This document shows positions 1 through 7,950 of a DNA stretch of 64,000 nt, in pieces (positions within the stretch are counted from its first letter, which is position 1; each line of letters begins with the position of its first letter). The position numbers were made by a program, and so were the translations under genes. The notes under the pieces are model-generated. The model was not told where the DNA came from and did not search any database. It saw nothing but the letters and a program-made list of their open reading frames with translations. Source of the DNA: FLUQ01 sp031550605 (GTDB lineage: Bacteria > Desulfobacterota > Desulfovibrionia > Desulfovibrionales > Desulfovibrionaceae); NCBI GenBank assembly GCA_031550605.1, contig JAVBOK010000070.1:19519-83518 (forward strand). The letters are read 5' to 3'.

Positions 1-198
1 CGTCTGGTCCATGCCGTGGGTAATCCCCACATACACGGCGAAACCCAGAGACAATGCTTCCCACAGGATGCAGCGGATTCCGGCCTCGCGTATGGAAATG
101 GGTTTGTCTTCCTTGTGCGAGTGCAGATCAACAGCCAGACAGACGACGATAAGTACGGCAAAAGCCAGAACGTTCCACCAGGAATAATGGCCGATCAT
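1..198 (-). CDS. TerC/Alx-family integral membrane protein, N-terminal fragment
   Basis: The first 66 codons are visible; the gene continues past the left edge. The start is the ATG ending at 198, with AGGAG a little over ten bases upstream. The fragment shows one membrane segment at about residues 8-25, a short charged loop with the motif LAVDLHSHKE, and a second hydrophobic segment at about residues 44-58. The order Trp-rich start, helix, Asp-Leu followed by His/Lys/Glu, a loop of the 'ISIREA' type and a second helix matches TerC and Alx proteins, which act in metal (Mn) efflux or tellurium resistance at the inner membrane. The call rests on the N-terminus alone. The gap to the dehydrogenase stop at 315 is 116 bases, so it may be the last gene of the upstream transport operon or stand alone. 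Confidence 0.6.
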   Translation of the reverse strand, partial: MIGHYSWWNVLAFAVLIVVCLAVDLHSHKEDKPISIREAGIRCILWEALSLGFAVYVGITHGMDQT

Positions 199-314
199 GT
201 GGGTATGTTTCTCCTGTTTTGCCCGCCAGAAAAGACGGGGCTATGGCAGCCAATCATAGCCCCATATCAGGTCTTGGCGGCAAGAGCAAAGGGTTTATCG
301 TTTTCCTGATGCGT

Positions 315-1397
315 TCAGCCCTCTGCCACAAAGAGAAGCAGGTCTTCCTTCGTCATGCCGGACAGTCCGAGATTGGCCAGATTGCGGCCTTCCGTGCGGT
401 AGTCCCGCGTATGCATGACAGACGTCAGGCAGATGACCGCGTCCATGGCCGGGGTGGGCACGCCGGCCAGTTTCCCCAGTTCGGAAAGCGGCACCAGGCT
501 CATGGGCACGTCTTCCGTCAGATAGCGGGCGTAGGGGTCGCTCGCGGCCCCGATATCCCGATAGGCGGTCTGTTTTTGCACGGCGGCGTACAAAGGCGAG
601 TCGTCGGGCAGATCCTCGCCGTACACACTGTTCAGCCATTCCACGGTGGTCAGGGTTTTTACGCCCAGGGCGGCGGCCACGGCAACGCGTTCCTTGTCAA
701 TTTCTTCCAGTACGGTGGCGACGCATGGGGATATGCCATCGATATAGTGGCGGAATTTTTCCTTGCATTCGATCCGGGCAATATTCAGCAGGGTCGGGGC
801 CGGGTGGAAGATGGCCCCGATATTCAGAAAGCCCGTTTCCAGCACGTTGCGCGCGGCCGTGAACTGGGGATAGAAGTCCTTGAGCAGGGCCAGTGCCTCG
901 CTTGTTTTGCGGGCGGGTATGGCGGCCAGGGCCATGGTGTTTTTGACCCTGTAGATGGTGCCTTCGGCCGGGCCGGTGCGGCGGCACGCGTAAATCAGGG
1001 ACTGCGCTTCCGCCACGATGAAGTTCGTTCCTCCCGCCCTGCGGGCCGTGTTGTAGAACTCGACAGCGCCGCCGGTCCGGCCGGGGTTCAGCACCACGAC
1101 CTGCCCTTCGCGGAGGTGCGGCCCGCACAGTTGGGCCAGTTCCCGGTGGGCAAAGGCGGGGGTCACCACCATCAGCAGCGTGCAGCCGGCGATGGCTTCC
1201 TCAAGATTCGAGGATACCGTGGCGAACCGGGCGAAACCGTCGCCGCCGGCGCCTTTCAGGTCAACGCCGCCTTTCTCCCTTATGGGGGCGATGGCGCTGT
1301 CCCATTTGTCGTACAGCGTGACCTCCGCGCCGTTCAGGGCCATGTATGCGCCAATGCAGATGCCGCCGTTTCCCGCTCCGATGATTGCCGTGCGCAT
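315..1397 (-). CDS. NAD(P)-dependent octopine/nopaline dehydrogenase family protein
   Basis: The 360-residue protein begins with a Rossmann dinucleotide-binding motif, GAGNGGICIG at residues 7-16. Its C-terminal half (about residues 180-340) matches the opine dehydrogenase domain, including Asn192 and His198 in LNIGAIFHPAP and the later stretch DGISPCVATVLEEIDKERVA. Opine dehydrogenases interconvert an N-carboxyalkyl amino acid and an amino acid plus a 2-oxo acid using NAD(P)H. Length is typical for the family. The gene starts 4 bases after the TRAP permease stop, so it is the last clear member of the operon running TAXI binding protein, DUF1850, TRAP permease, dehydrogenase. That context suggests the imported substrate is oxidised by this enzyme. 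The exact substrate cannot be read from the sequence. Confidence 0.85.
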   Translation of the reverse strand: MRTAIIGAGNGGICIGAYMALNGAEVTLYDKWDSAIAPIREKGGVDLKGAGGDGFARFATVSSNLEEAIAGCTLLMVVTPAFAHRELAQLCGPHLREGQVVVLNPGRTGGAVEFYNTARRAGGTNFIVAEAQSLIYACRRTGPAEGTIYRVKNTMALAAIPARKTSEALALLKDFYPQFTAARNVLETGFLNIGAIFHPAPTLLNIARIECKEKFRHYIDGISPCVATVLEEIDKERVAVAAALGVKTLTTVEWLNSVYGEDLPDDSPLYAAVQKQTAYRDIGAASDPYARYLTEDVPMSLVPLSELGKLAGVPTPAMDAVICLTSVMHTRDYRTEGRNLANLGLSGMTKEDLLLFVAEG

Positions 1398-1401
1398 GAT
1401 G

Positions 1402-3363
1402 CTATACCGTCCTGTGCAGTTTCTTTTTTTCGAAATACGCTGTAGCCAGAACCCCGGCGAAAAGCGCCGCGCCGATGCTGTCCGTCAAGGCCCCGGGAAT
1501 GATAAGGACAAGGGCCGCGACCGCCAGGATGGCGCGTTGCCACAGATGCAGGGGCAGCAACAGATAGCCTTCCAGGGCCGCGGCCAGGGCGACGATGCCC
1601 AGCGTGGCCGTCAGGGCGATAAAGACAGCGTGCTGCACGGTGGTGCCGAGCAGCAGCAGGCTGGGGTCCAGCACGAAGATGAAGGGCAGGATAAAGGCGG
1701 ACAGGGCCAGTTTCAGGCCCTGCAGCGCCGTCCGCGTGGGATCGGCCCCCGCGATGGATGCCGCCAGATAGGAACTGAGCGCCACGGGCGGCGTTACCGA
1801 GGCCATGCAGCCGTAGTAGAATATGAAGAAATGCGCGGCCACGATGTGGATGTTGAGTTTGACCAGGCCCGGCGCGACCATTGCCCCCAGGATAATGTAC
1901 AGGGCGGTGGTGGGCATGCCCATCCCCATGATGATGCAGGCGATCATGGTCAGAACCAGGGCGGGGTACAGGCTGCCCTTGGCCAGCAGCATGACCAGGT
2001 CGGCGAATTTCAGCCCCAGGCCGGTCAGGGTGACCACGCCCACGATCAGACCGGCCACCGCGCAGGCGGCCACGATGCTCAGCGCGCCCTGCGCTCCGGA
2101 AACCAGCGCGGCCCACAGTTTTTTCGGGGTAAGCCACGTTTTGCGGCTGAAAAAGCTGGCCACGCAGACAAAACCCACGGCCGCCACGGACGCCTTGATG
2201 GGCGAATAGCCCGCCACCAGCATGTACAGAATGCTGAGCGGGGCAAGCAGCAGGAACGCGCCGTCCTTGACCACCTGCCGGATGCTGGGCAGTGCTTCGG
2301 GGGGCAGGCCTTTCAGGTTCATCTTGGCCGCTTCCATGTCCACCATGACGAACACGGAAACGTAATACAGCACGGCGGGAACAGCCGCGCAGACAATCAG
2401 CTGCCCGTAGGGGATGCCTGTCATTTCCGCCATGATGAAGGCCGCCGCGCCCATGATCGGGGGCATGATCTGGCCGCCGGTGGAAGCGGCAGCTTCCACT
2501 CCGCCGGCAAAGGCCGGGCGGTACCCGACGCTTTTCATCAGGGGGATTGTGAAAACCCCCGTGCCGGCCACGTTGGCGAAAGAGCTGCCGGAAATGGTGC
2601 CCATCAGGCCGCTGGCGATGACCGCCGCCTTGGCCGGGCCGCCTCTGTACCGGCCCGTCACGGCGAAAGCCAGATCGATGAACGACTTGCCGCCCCCCGT
2701 TTCCGTCAGGAACGAACCCAGCAGGATGAAGATGAACACATAGGTGGCGGTGACGTAGATGGAAACGCCGTAAATGCCTTCGCTGGTCAGGAACATGTGC
2801 TCAATGACGCGGGAGAACGAATAGCGCCTGTGCCCCAGCGCGCCGGGGATCAGGTGCCCGTACAGGGCATAGAGCAGAAAGACCACGGCCACGATGACCA
2901 GGGGCCAGCCCATGGTGCGGCGCGTGGCTTCAAGCACCAGCAGGATGGTGATGCTGCCCAGCACGATGTCGAACGTCGTGGGATCGCCGGCCCGGAAGAC
3001 GATGTTCATATAGTCGAAGACCAGAAAGGCGCCGATGGCAAGGCTCAGAATGATGGCGATATAGTCGTACCAGGCAACGCCGCGTTCGCCGCCGCGTTTC
3101 GCCGTGCCGGGATAGATGAAATAGGTCAGGGCCAGAGCCAGGGCCAGGTGAATGGCCCGGTGCTGGAACTGCGGCGGCATGTACAATGCGGACGTGAACA
3201 GATGATAGACCGACATCAGAGCGGCCATGGCCGCGCAGACCAGGGCGGCCGTTCCCCCAAGCCTGCGCTTGGTCGATTCGCTTTTTTCCTGGTGCTCCGG
3301 ATTGTCCGGGCCGGAAGACGCGGTTTGGGGTTGTTCCTGTGTCGCCTGTTTGTCGTCGGTCAT
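1402..3363 (-). CDS. TRAP transporter fused permease, TAXI type (4TM/12TM fusion)
   Basis: This 653-residue multi-pass membrane protein joins the small (DctQ-like) and large (DctM-like) TRAP subunits in one chain. An N-terminal cytosolic stretch is followed by four hydrophobic segments and then the large transport domain. Typical large-subunit motifs are present: GTISGSSFANVAGTGVFTIP, GGQIMPPIMGAAAF and GMGMPTTALYIILGAMVAPG. TRAP systems are secondary, ion-driven importers that take ligand from a periplasmic binding protein. The start ATG at 3363 has GGAG about 7 bases upstream and lies 11 bases after the DUF1850 stop. Fusion of the two subunits is normal for the TAXI subgroup. Confidence 0.93.
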   Translation of the reverse strand: MTDDKQATQEQPQTASSGPDNPEHQEKSESTKRRLGGTAALVCAAMAALMSVYHLFTSALYMPPQFQHRAIHLALALALTYFIYPGTAKRGGERGVAWYDYIAIILSLAIGAFLVFDYMNIVFRAGDPTTFDIVLGSITILLVLEATRRTMGWPLVIVAVVFLLYALYGHLIPGALGHRRYSFSRVIEHMFLTSEGIYGVSIYVTATYVFIFILLGSFLTETGGGKSFIDLAFAVTGRYRGGPAKAAVIASGLMGTISGSSFANVAGTGVFTIPLMKSVGYRPAFAGGVEAAASTGGQIMPPIMGAAAFIMAEMTGIPYGQLIVCAAVPAVLYYVSVFVMVDMEAAKMNLKGLPPEALPSIRQVVKDGAFLLLAPLSILYMLVAGYSPIKASVAAVGFVCVASFFSRKTWLTPKKLWAALVSGAQGALSIVAACAVAGLIVGVVTLTGLGLKFADLVMLLAKGSLYPALVLTMIACIIMGMGMPTTALYIILGAMVAPGLVKLNIHIVAAHFFIFYYGCMASVTPPVALSSYLAASIAGADPTRTALQGLKLALSAFILPFIFVLDPSLLLLGTTVQHAVFIALTATLGIVALAAALEGYLLLPLHLWQRAILAVAALVLIIPGALTDSIGAALFAGVLATAYFEKKKLHRTV

Positions 3364-3374
3364 TCCTCGCTCCT

Positions 3375-3902
3375 TTAAAAAAACATCCGCGCAAGGCGCG
3401 TAAAGCCGTTTTCACGCCGCACCGTTATGGTAACGCGTTTGCCGTCCCGCACATGGTCGGCCAGAAGGATACGCAACGGTTCGCCCCCGGCTCCGCCCGG
3501 ATGCGGACCCAGCAGCAGTTCGGGGTTGTTGATGCGGGACACCCTGAACGGAAGGGATCCCATGGTCCTGTTGATGCCCGTGATGACCATGAAGCCGTCC
3601 TCAACCCGGTACGGTTCGCCGAAGGTGGACGGAACCCCCCAGCCGAGATCCTGAAATCTGGTGGATTCGAGGACGATCGCCCCCGCATCCGCGACGCGGT
3701 AATTTTCGTACACCGGCGTCAGGTGGACCGAATGCCGGATGAGGGTCGAAAAAGGAAACCCTTTTTCGACCCCTGTCCGGAACAGAACGCGCGCATCGGG
3801 GTATGATACGAGCTCCAGATACAGCCCGGATCCCCCCAGGCCGCCGGCAGCGGCCAGCAGCGCGAAGAGGGCCGCGCCGATCCACAGCGCGGGCGCGCGC
3901 AT
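3375..3902 (-). CDS. DUF1850 domain-containing protein of a TRAP operon
   Basis: The 175-residue protein has an N-terminal hydrophobic signal or anchor (about residues 5-27) and an exported-looking remainder. The region around PFSTLIRHSVHLTPVYENYR matches DUF1850, where the conserved HSV...PVYE stretch follows the N-terminal strand. DUF1850 genes usually sit between the binding protein and fused permease of TAXI TRAP operons, exactly as here, but no biochemical role is established. It starts 9 bases after the binding-protein stop. A 13-bp perfect inverted repeat lies inside the gene (3743-3772) and is listed separately. Confidence 0.85.
   Translation of the reverse strand: MRAPALWIGAALFALLAAAGGLGGSGLYLELVSYPDARVLFRTGVEKGFPFSTLIRHSVHLTPVYENYRVADAGAIVLESTRFQDLGWGVPSTFGEPYRVEDGFMVITGINRTMGSLPFRVSRINNPELLLGPHPGGAGGEPLRILLADHVRDGKRVTITVRRENGFTRLARMFF
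3743..3772. repeat. Perfect 13-bp inverted repeat inside the DUF1850 gene
   Basis: GGGTCGAAAAAGG (3743-3755) and CCTTTTTCGACCC (3760-3772) are exact reverse complements around the loop AAAC. The arms encode part of the stretch GVEKGFPFS, so the hairpin coexists with an open frame. In either RNA it would be a strong stem with a T/U run inside one arm rather than after the stem, so it is not a canonical terminator. It could slow ribosomes or polymerase, or influence mRNA decay between the binding-protein and permease cistrons. Confidence 0.8.
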
Positions 3903-3911
3903 GCCGCGATC

Positions 3912-4883
3912 CTACTTCTTCATGTACGGGGTGACGTCGATGCCCTTTTCCTTGTAGAATTTGGCTGCGCCGGGATGCAACGGAACGGACATGGCCGTCA
4001 GCGCGGTCTTGAGCGACATGGTTTTGGCCTGGGCGTGCGAATCCGCGATGACGGGCATGTGGTCGAAAACCGCCTTGAGCATCGTGTAGACCAGGTCGTC
4101 GCTCAGCTTTTCGGAAACGGACCACAGGGCCGGGCTGCCCGCGGCGTCGACCGCCGTGTCCACGGAACGGTAGGTGCCCGCGGGGATCGGATACACCGCA
4201 AGATAGGGGCGGTCTTTAAGCAGTACGGGGATTTTGTCCTTTTCCAGCGGCAGCAGGGAAATGTCCAGCAGCGTCGAGGCATCCATGACCGCGGACGTGG
4301 GAATGCCCGCGCCCAGCACGGCGCAGTCTATGATGCGGTCTTTCAGGGCGGTGATCGCTTCGCCGAAATTCAGATACTGGGGAGAAATGTCCTTGTACGT
4401 CAGGCCGTGCGCGTCCAGGATCATTTTCGCGGTGCGTTCCGTGCCGCTGCCGGGGGCGCCCACGGCCACTTTTTTGCCTTTCAGATCGTACATGGTCCTG
4501 ATGCCCGAGTTCTTCAGCACCACGAACTGGAAAATTTCGGGATACAGGGACATGACCCCGCGTATGCCGGTCACTGCCTTGCCCTCAAAGGGCGGTTCCC
4601 CGGCATAGCCGCCGTAGGTGGAGTTCGAGGCCCCCATCATCATTTCCACTTCGCCGGCCCGCATCATCTTCATGTTGGCCACGCTGGCGCCGGTGGCTTC
4701 GGCGGTGACTTCAACGCCGGGAACATGCTTGGTGATAACCGAAGCGATGGCCGAGCCGATGGGATAGTAGGTGCCGGACGTCCCTCCGGTGGCGAAGGAA
4801 AGGCGTTCGGCCGCGACGGCAGACGCTACGCCGCCGATCAACATCACAGCCGCGCAGAACAGGATGGTACTTGCTTTTTTCAC
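3912..4883 (-). CDS. TAXI-family TRAP transporter solute-binding protein
   Basis: The 323-residue protein has a signal peptide of about 24 residues ending ASAVAA and then the family start LSFATGGTSGTYYPIGSAIA. Further family features are KKVAVGAPGSGTERTAK and DLVYTMLKAVFDHM near the C-terminus. It should capture ligand in the periplasm and deliver it to the fused permease. The ATG at 4883 has an AGGAG about 8 bases upstream. It is the first gene of the operon and a TTGACA-like element lies upstream (4945-4950, minus). TAXI proteins bind acidic compounds such as glutamate or 2-oxo acids; the ligand here is not determined, though the opine-type dehydrogenase in the operon hints at an amino-acid derivative. 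Confidence 0.92.
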   Translation of the reverse strand: MKKASTILFCAAVMLIGGVASAVAAERLSFATGGTSGTYYPIGSAIASVITKHVPGVEVTAEATGASVANMKMMRAGEVEMMMGASNSTYGGYAGEPPFEGKAVTGIRGVMSLYPEIFQFVVLKNSGIRTMYDLKGKKVAVGAPGSGTERTAKMILDAHGLTYKDISPQYLNFGEAITALKDRIIDCAVLGAGIPTSAVMDASTLLDISLLPLEKDKIPVLLKDRPYLAVYPIPAGTYRSVDTAVDAAGSPALWSVSEKLSDDLVYTMLKAVFDHMPVIADSHAQAKTMSLKTALTAMSVPLHPGAAKFYKEKGIDVTPYMKK

Positions 4884-5309
4884 GCGATTTTCTCCTGGCT
4901 TTGGTTAACGTTTCCCGTTTTTCTTCCTTTAGCAACGCAGGGTTTGTCAAGCGCTTGTTGCGGTTTTCCGTTGTTTTCCCTGCCGCGACGCCGGTCCGGG
5001 GCAGCTTCATGGCGAAGGGCGCGAAACAGTTGCCGACAGCGCACCCCGGTGGCATCATGCGACGGTGTTCCGCGAGGATCAGGCGGCGCGGAAAAATTGC
5101 GGCAGTTTGCCGCACAGCAGCGCGGCGATCCAGACCAGGACGGAACCCGGAAGGACATGGACCGGAACAGCCGTCCGGCAGGTGGAAAGCGAATGCACCA
5201 GATGGCCGGGCGCGGGCCGACCATGGTTCGGATCCGGAAGGAACCGGTCCGGCTGGCGGCCGCGCTCAACGCGAAGAATTCGCCGAGGCCCGGCAAGGGC
5301 ACGGCAGCC
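4884..5309. other. Intergenic region upstream of the TRAP operon and downstream of rarD
   Basis: This 426-base stretch holds no convincing gene. Its left end must carry the TRAP operon promoter: on the minus strand there is a perfect TTGACA at 4950-4945, but no good -10 box at the usual spacing. The reading frame of rarD stays open for about 74 codons beyond its TGA stop, ending with a short hydrophobic run (VLVWIAALLCGKLPQFF), but it has no start codon or ribosome binding site. I see no tRNA and no member of the repeat families found elsewhere. Confidence 0.5.
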
Positions 5310-6230
5310 TCACGACGGCGCGTCGCCGGGTGCCGCCTTGCCGCGTTTGCGCAGGCCGTCCGCCGTATACAGGGCCAGGGCGGTCCATACCGCGGCGAAC
5401 GACACCGCCAGCGCGGGGGTGAGCGGTTCCTGAAAGACGAAAATACCGAACAGGAAAGAACAGCTGGGCGAGATATACAGAATGATGCCCAGGGTGGTGA
5501 AGGGCAGATGCCGCGCCCCGTATGCGAACAGGATAAGCGGCACGGAAGTGACGAAACCGGTGCCTGTAAGCAGCAGGGTCTTTGCCGTGTCCGTCCCCCA
5601 GACCGGTTCGGCGCCGCCGCCGGAAGCCCAGGCGATATAGGCCAGGGCAAAAGGTGCCATCAGCAGTGTTTCGAGGGCCAGGCCCGGCAGCGATTCAACC
5701 AGGATCAACTTGCGCAGCAGCCCGTAGACGGTGAAGAGCGTGGCCAGCCCCAGGCCGACCCAGGGGAATGCCCCGGCCATCACAATCTGGGCGCCCACCC
5801 CGGCGACGGCGATGGCGATGGCCAGCCAGCGCGCCGGGCTGGGCCTGTCCTTGAACAGGATCACGCCCAGTCCGATGGTCATCAGCGGGTTGATGTAATA
5901 GCCCAGACTTGTTTCCAGCACCTTGCCGTTGTTGACTGCCCAGATGAACAACAGCCAGTTGGCGCACAGAAAAAGACTGCTGGCAAACAACCCGCGCAGG
6001 GTGCGGAAATCGCGGGCCGCCCTGACCACTTCCTTCAGGCGCCGGGTAGCGACTGCAAGCGGCAGCAGGAACACGCAGGACCAGACGATGCGATGGCACA
6101 GGATCAGGTCCGGCGGCACGTCCCGCAGCAGGTACCAGTACAGCGGCAGCGTTCCCCAGAAGCAGGATGAACCCAGAGCGGCCCAGAAGCCCGGGTTGGC
6201 TTGAACGGAAGCGGATACTCGGACGGACAT
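5310..6230 (-). CDS. rarD: RarD-like EamA-family transporter
   Basis: The 306-residue protein is predicted to span the membrane about ten times, as expected for the drug/metabolite transporter superfamily. The N-terminus GFWAALGSSCFWGTLPLYWY and the early stretch LILCHRIVWSCVFLLPLA follow RarD, as does SLGYYINPLMTIGLGVILFKDRP in the middle. RarD proteins are inner-membrane permeases of unsettled substrate; in E. coli the gene was named for chloramphenicol sensitivity. The start at 6230 is preferred because it directly precedes the conserved N-terminal helix. It is separated from the next upstream gene by a strong hairpin (6247-6290) and is probably transcribed on its own. Confidence 0.85.
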   Translation of the reverse strand: MSVRVSASVQANPGFWAALGSSCFWGTLPLYWYLLRDVPPDLILCHRIVWSCVFLLPLAVATRRLKEVVRAARDFRTLRGLFASSLFLCANWLLFIWAVNNGKVLETSLGYYINPLMTIGLGVILFKDRPSPARWLAIAIAVAGVGAQIVMAGAFPWVGLGLATLFTVYGLLRKLILVESLPGLALETLLMAPFALAYIAWASGGGAEPVWGTDTAKTLLLTGTGFVTSVPLILFAYGARHLPFTTLGIILYISPSCSFLFGIFVFQEPLTPALAVSFAAVWTALALYTADGLRKRGKAAPGDAPS

Positions 6231-6246
6231 GGCGGTCGCCTTGCGG

Positions 6247-6290
6247 CCAGAGCCCTGTCCGGCGTAAAACCGCGCCGGACAGGGCTCTGG
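6247..6290. terminator. Long perfect hairpin between rarD and the SLOG-like gene
   Basis: CCAGAGCCCTGTCCGGCG (6247-6264) pairs perfectly with CGCCGGACAGGGCTCTGG (6273-6290) across an 8-base loop. It lies 18 bases downstream of the stop of the minus-strand gene at 6309-6869 and just upstream of rarD. There is no U-run after the stem in either direction, so it is either a weak terminator or a 3' mRNA stabiliser. Confidence 0.6.
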
Positions 6291-6308
6291 ATCGCGTGCA
6301 TGCGGTTG

Positions 6309-6869
6309 TCAGGTATTCTGGGTAAAAGAACGGGCGAACAAGGTTTCCACGGCGGCGCGGCCGTTTTCCTCCAGGAACCGGGTCCCGGTGGCGGTGAACA
6401 GCCGGTGGCCGATCACGGGGGCCGCTTCCGGCTCCCAAAGGTTGTTGTCCCAGCGGAACCAGCCGTTCCGCGTCTGGTCGAACACATACAGGGGCTTGTT
6501 GCATATTTTGGCGAATTCCGCCCCCCAGCCGGTACCGCCGCGCACGGTGCCGTCTTCCAGAATGGAGCCGACCACGTACACCTCGTATCCGCTGCTGACC
6601 TGCCAGCAGATGGACTGCAGCACTTTGCGGAAAATGGGGGCGCGCGTGTATTCCCGGCGCAGCAGTTTGGAAACGTAGCTTAAGCTGACGTCCTTCAAGG
6701 CCAGTTCGTCGTTGGTCAGGACCCTGATGCCCCGGTTGCGTTCCGTCTGGTGGCCGTCAAAGCTGAAGTTGACTTCCTGGATGCCGCATTTTTCGGCCTG
6801 GGCGCCGAAGAATGCTTCGGTTCCGGGCGCGCCGCCGCTGAACAGGGTACAGTCGCGAGAAGCAAGCAT
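6309..6869 (-). CDS. SLOG-like nucleotide-binding fold protein of unknown function
   Basis: The start is the ATG at 6869, preceded by GGAGGAATC; a longer frame to 6932 lacks a ribosome binding site. The 186-residue protein opens with LFSGGAPGTEAFFGAQAEKC, a glycine-rich SGGA.GTEA loop typical of the SLOG / lysine-decarboxylase-like Rossmann superfamily that binds nucleotide-type ligands. A second motif, VVGSILEDGTVRGGTGWGAE (about residues 115-135), fits the later ligand-binding loop. It then reads KICNKPLYVFDQTRNGWFRWD. Relatives are annotated only as hypothetical proteins. No partner gene is obvious; it stands between two terminator-like hairpins. Confidence 0.6.
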   Translation of the reverse strand: MLASRDCTLFSGGAPGTEAFFGAQAEKCGIQEVNFSFDGHQTERNRGIRVLTNDELALKDVSLSYVSKLLRREYTRAPIFRKVLQSICWQVSSGYEVYVVGSILEDGTVRGGTGWGAEFAKICNKPLYVFDQTRNGWFRWDNNLWEPEAAPVIGHRLFTATGTRFLEENGRAAVETLFARSFTQNT

Positions 6870-7020
6870 GATTCCTCCGGTCCGTCCGCTGATCATGGAC
6901 GGACAAAGCTGATGTGGCGGCAGCATAGCCAAGTCGCGGGATTTTGTATAGGAGATGCCGCAAAAATTGCCGCAATCAATGCATCCGGATCAATTTTATT
7001 TTAAAATACCGCAGGATACG

Positions 7021-7051
7021 TAAAAACGAAAAGACAGGAATCTGCCTTTTC
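7021..7051 (-). terminator. Intrinsic terminator of the rex / SAM-adenosyltransferase transcript
   Basis: Read on the minus strand, GAAAAGGCAG, a 4-base loop and CTGTCTTTTC form a 10-bp stem (one G-U pair) followed directly by GTTTTTACG. It lies about 35 bases after the stop of the gene at 7087-7950, where a transcript end is expected. Confidence 0.75.
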
Positions 7052-7086
7052 TCCCCCGCGCGCGCCGCTGTCCGGCCAGAGCGTTT

Positions 7087-7950
7087 TCACCGCGAAAATG
7101 CTGCGGTTTGTTTTTCGCCCAGTCCCCGGAAAATGCGGCATATGGCGCCGGGCGCGAGAGAAAGAGACTCGGCCGCGCTGCTCCGGTTGCAGGCCAGTTC
7201 ATAAAAGCCCTGGCTGCCGGGAAGGATGCCCGCATCGCCGCCGGCGATGGCCGCGTAATGCGTCACGGCCTGCAGCGGCCGGGCCGGGGAGCCGTCCGCA
7301 TCGCCGGCCGCGAAAAGCAGCGGGCCGCCCGCCGGCAGGGGGGGATTGAGCGGAAGATTCAGAATGCAATTGCCGAAACGGTCCACATGCAGCACCGTGC
7401 AGCGGAAACCGCCGGGGATGCTTGAGGGAAAGGCCCAGTCCGGGGCAAGGCGGCGCTGCGCCTCGTCCGGGTCCAGGCGGACGCCCAGCCGGTCCGGGGA
7501 TGCGCCCAGGGCTATCCGCGCGGCCAGAGGGGCGAGGATGTCCCGGCCGTGGAAGGTTCCCCCGGTGCCGTCCGTGCCGGCGAGACGCCATACGCGGAGG
7601 GGACCGTCTTTGGCCATGCCGCGGGCGGCCAGGGACAGCAGGCCGTTATCCGGCCCCAGCAGCGTGTGGATGTTGTTCGCAACGCACAGAAAGCTGCGTT
7701 CCGACCCCACACCGGGATCCACCACGCACAGGAAAATTGTCCCGGCGGCATGGCGCGGCCTGGCCGCGGCCAGAAAAAAGGCGCCGGCCGCGACCGCGAA
7801 GGGCGGCACGCCGTGGGACAGGTCGAGGCAGGGCACGGAAGGCGCAAGCCGGCGCAACTCGGCGCGCAGTTCGCCGGCATAGGGATCGGCCAGGCCGAAA
7901 TCGGTCAGCAGGGAAAAAACGGGAGCGTCCGGCGTGTCCGGGGTGGTCAT
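7087..7950 (-). CDS. SAM hydroxide adenosyltransferase (DUF62 / chlorinase-fluorinase family)
   Basis: The 287-residue protein has the DUF62 layout: an N-terminal domain with FSLLTDFGLADPYAGELR, then VVDPGVGSERSFL, LLGPDNGLLSL and TFHGRDILAPLAARIALG, and a C-terminal beta domain. The Asp of TDFG and the Arg/His of FHGRD are the residues expected to bind and hydrolyse S-adenosylmethionine to adenosine and methionine. Halide-using relatives (SalL, FlA) share the fold, but the FHGRD motif points to the water-using branch. Its ATG overlaps the rex stop (ATGA at 7947-7950), so the two are translationally coupled. Why a SAM hydrolase is paired with a redox regulator is unclear. Confidence 0.88.
   Translation of the reverse strand: MTTPDTPDAPVFSLLTDFGLADPYAGELRAELRRLAPSVPCLDLSHGVPPFAVAAGAFFLAAARPRHAAGTIFLCVVDPGVGSERSFLCVANNIHTLLGPDNGLLSLAARGMAKDGPLRVWRLAGTDGTGGTFHGRDILAPLAARIALGASPDRLGVRLDPDEAQRRLAPDWAFPSSIPGGFRCTVLHVDRFGNCILNLPLNPPLPAGGPLLFAAGDADGSPARPLQAVTHYAAIAGGDAGILPGSQGFYELACNRSSAAESLSLAPGAICRIFRGLGEKQTAAFSR

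Noticed and set aside
219..1445. Long plus-strand open frame opposite the dehydrogenase gene
   Set aside because: Its codons mirror the minus-strand gene, it lacks a ribosome binding site and its product has no family pattern; this is common in GC-rich DNA.
5067..5309. In-frame continuation of rarD beyond its TGA, with a hydrophobic end, as a selenocysteine or read-through extension
   Set aside because: RarD is complete at its normal length, no SECIS-like hairpin is evident after the TGA, and the extra 74 codons show no family pattern.
6997..7012. 16-base sequence TATTTTAAAATACCGC repeated at 63389-63404
   Set aside because: About one 16-base match is expected by chance in 64 kb, and the second copy lies between convergent genes, not in a promoter.
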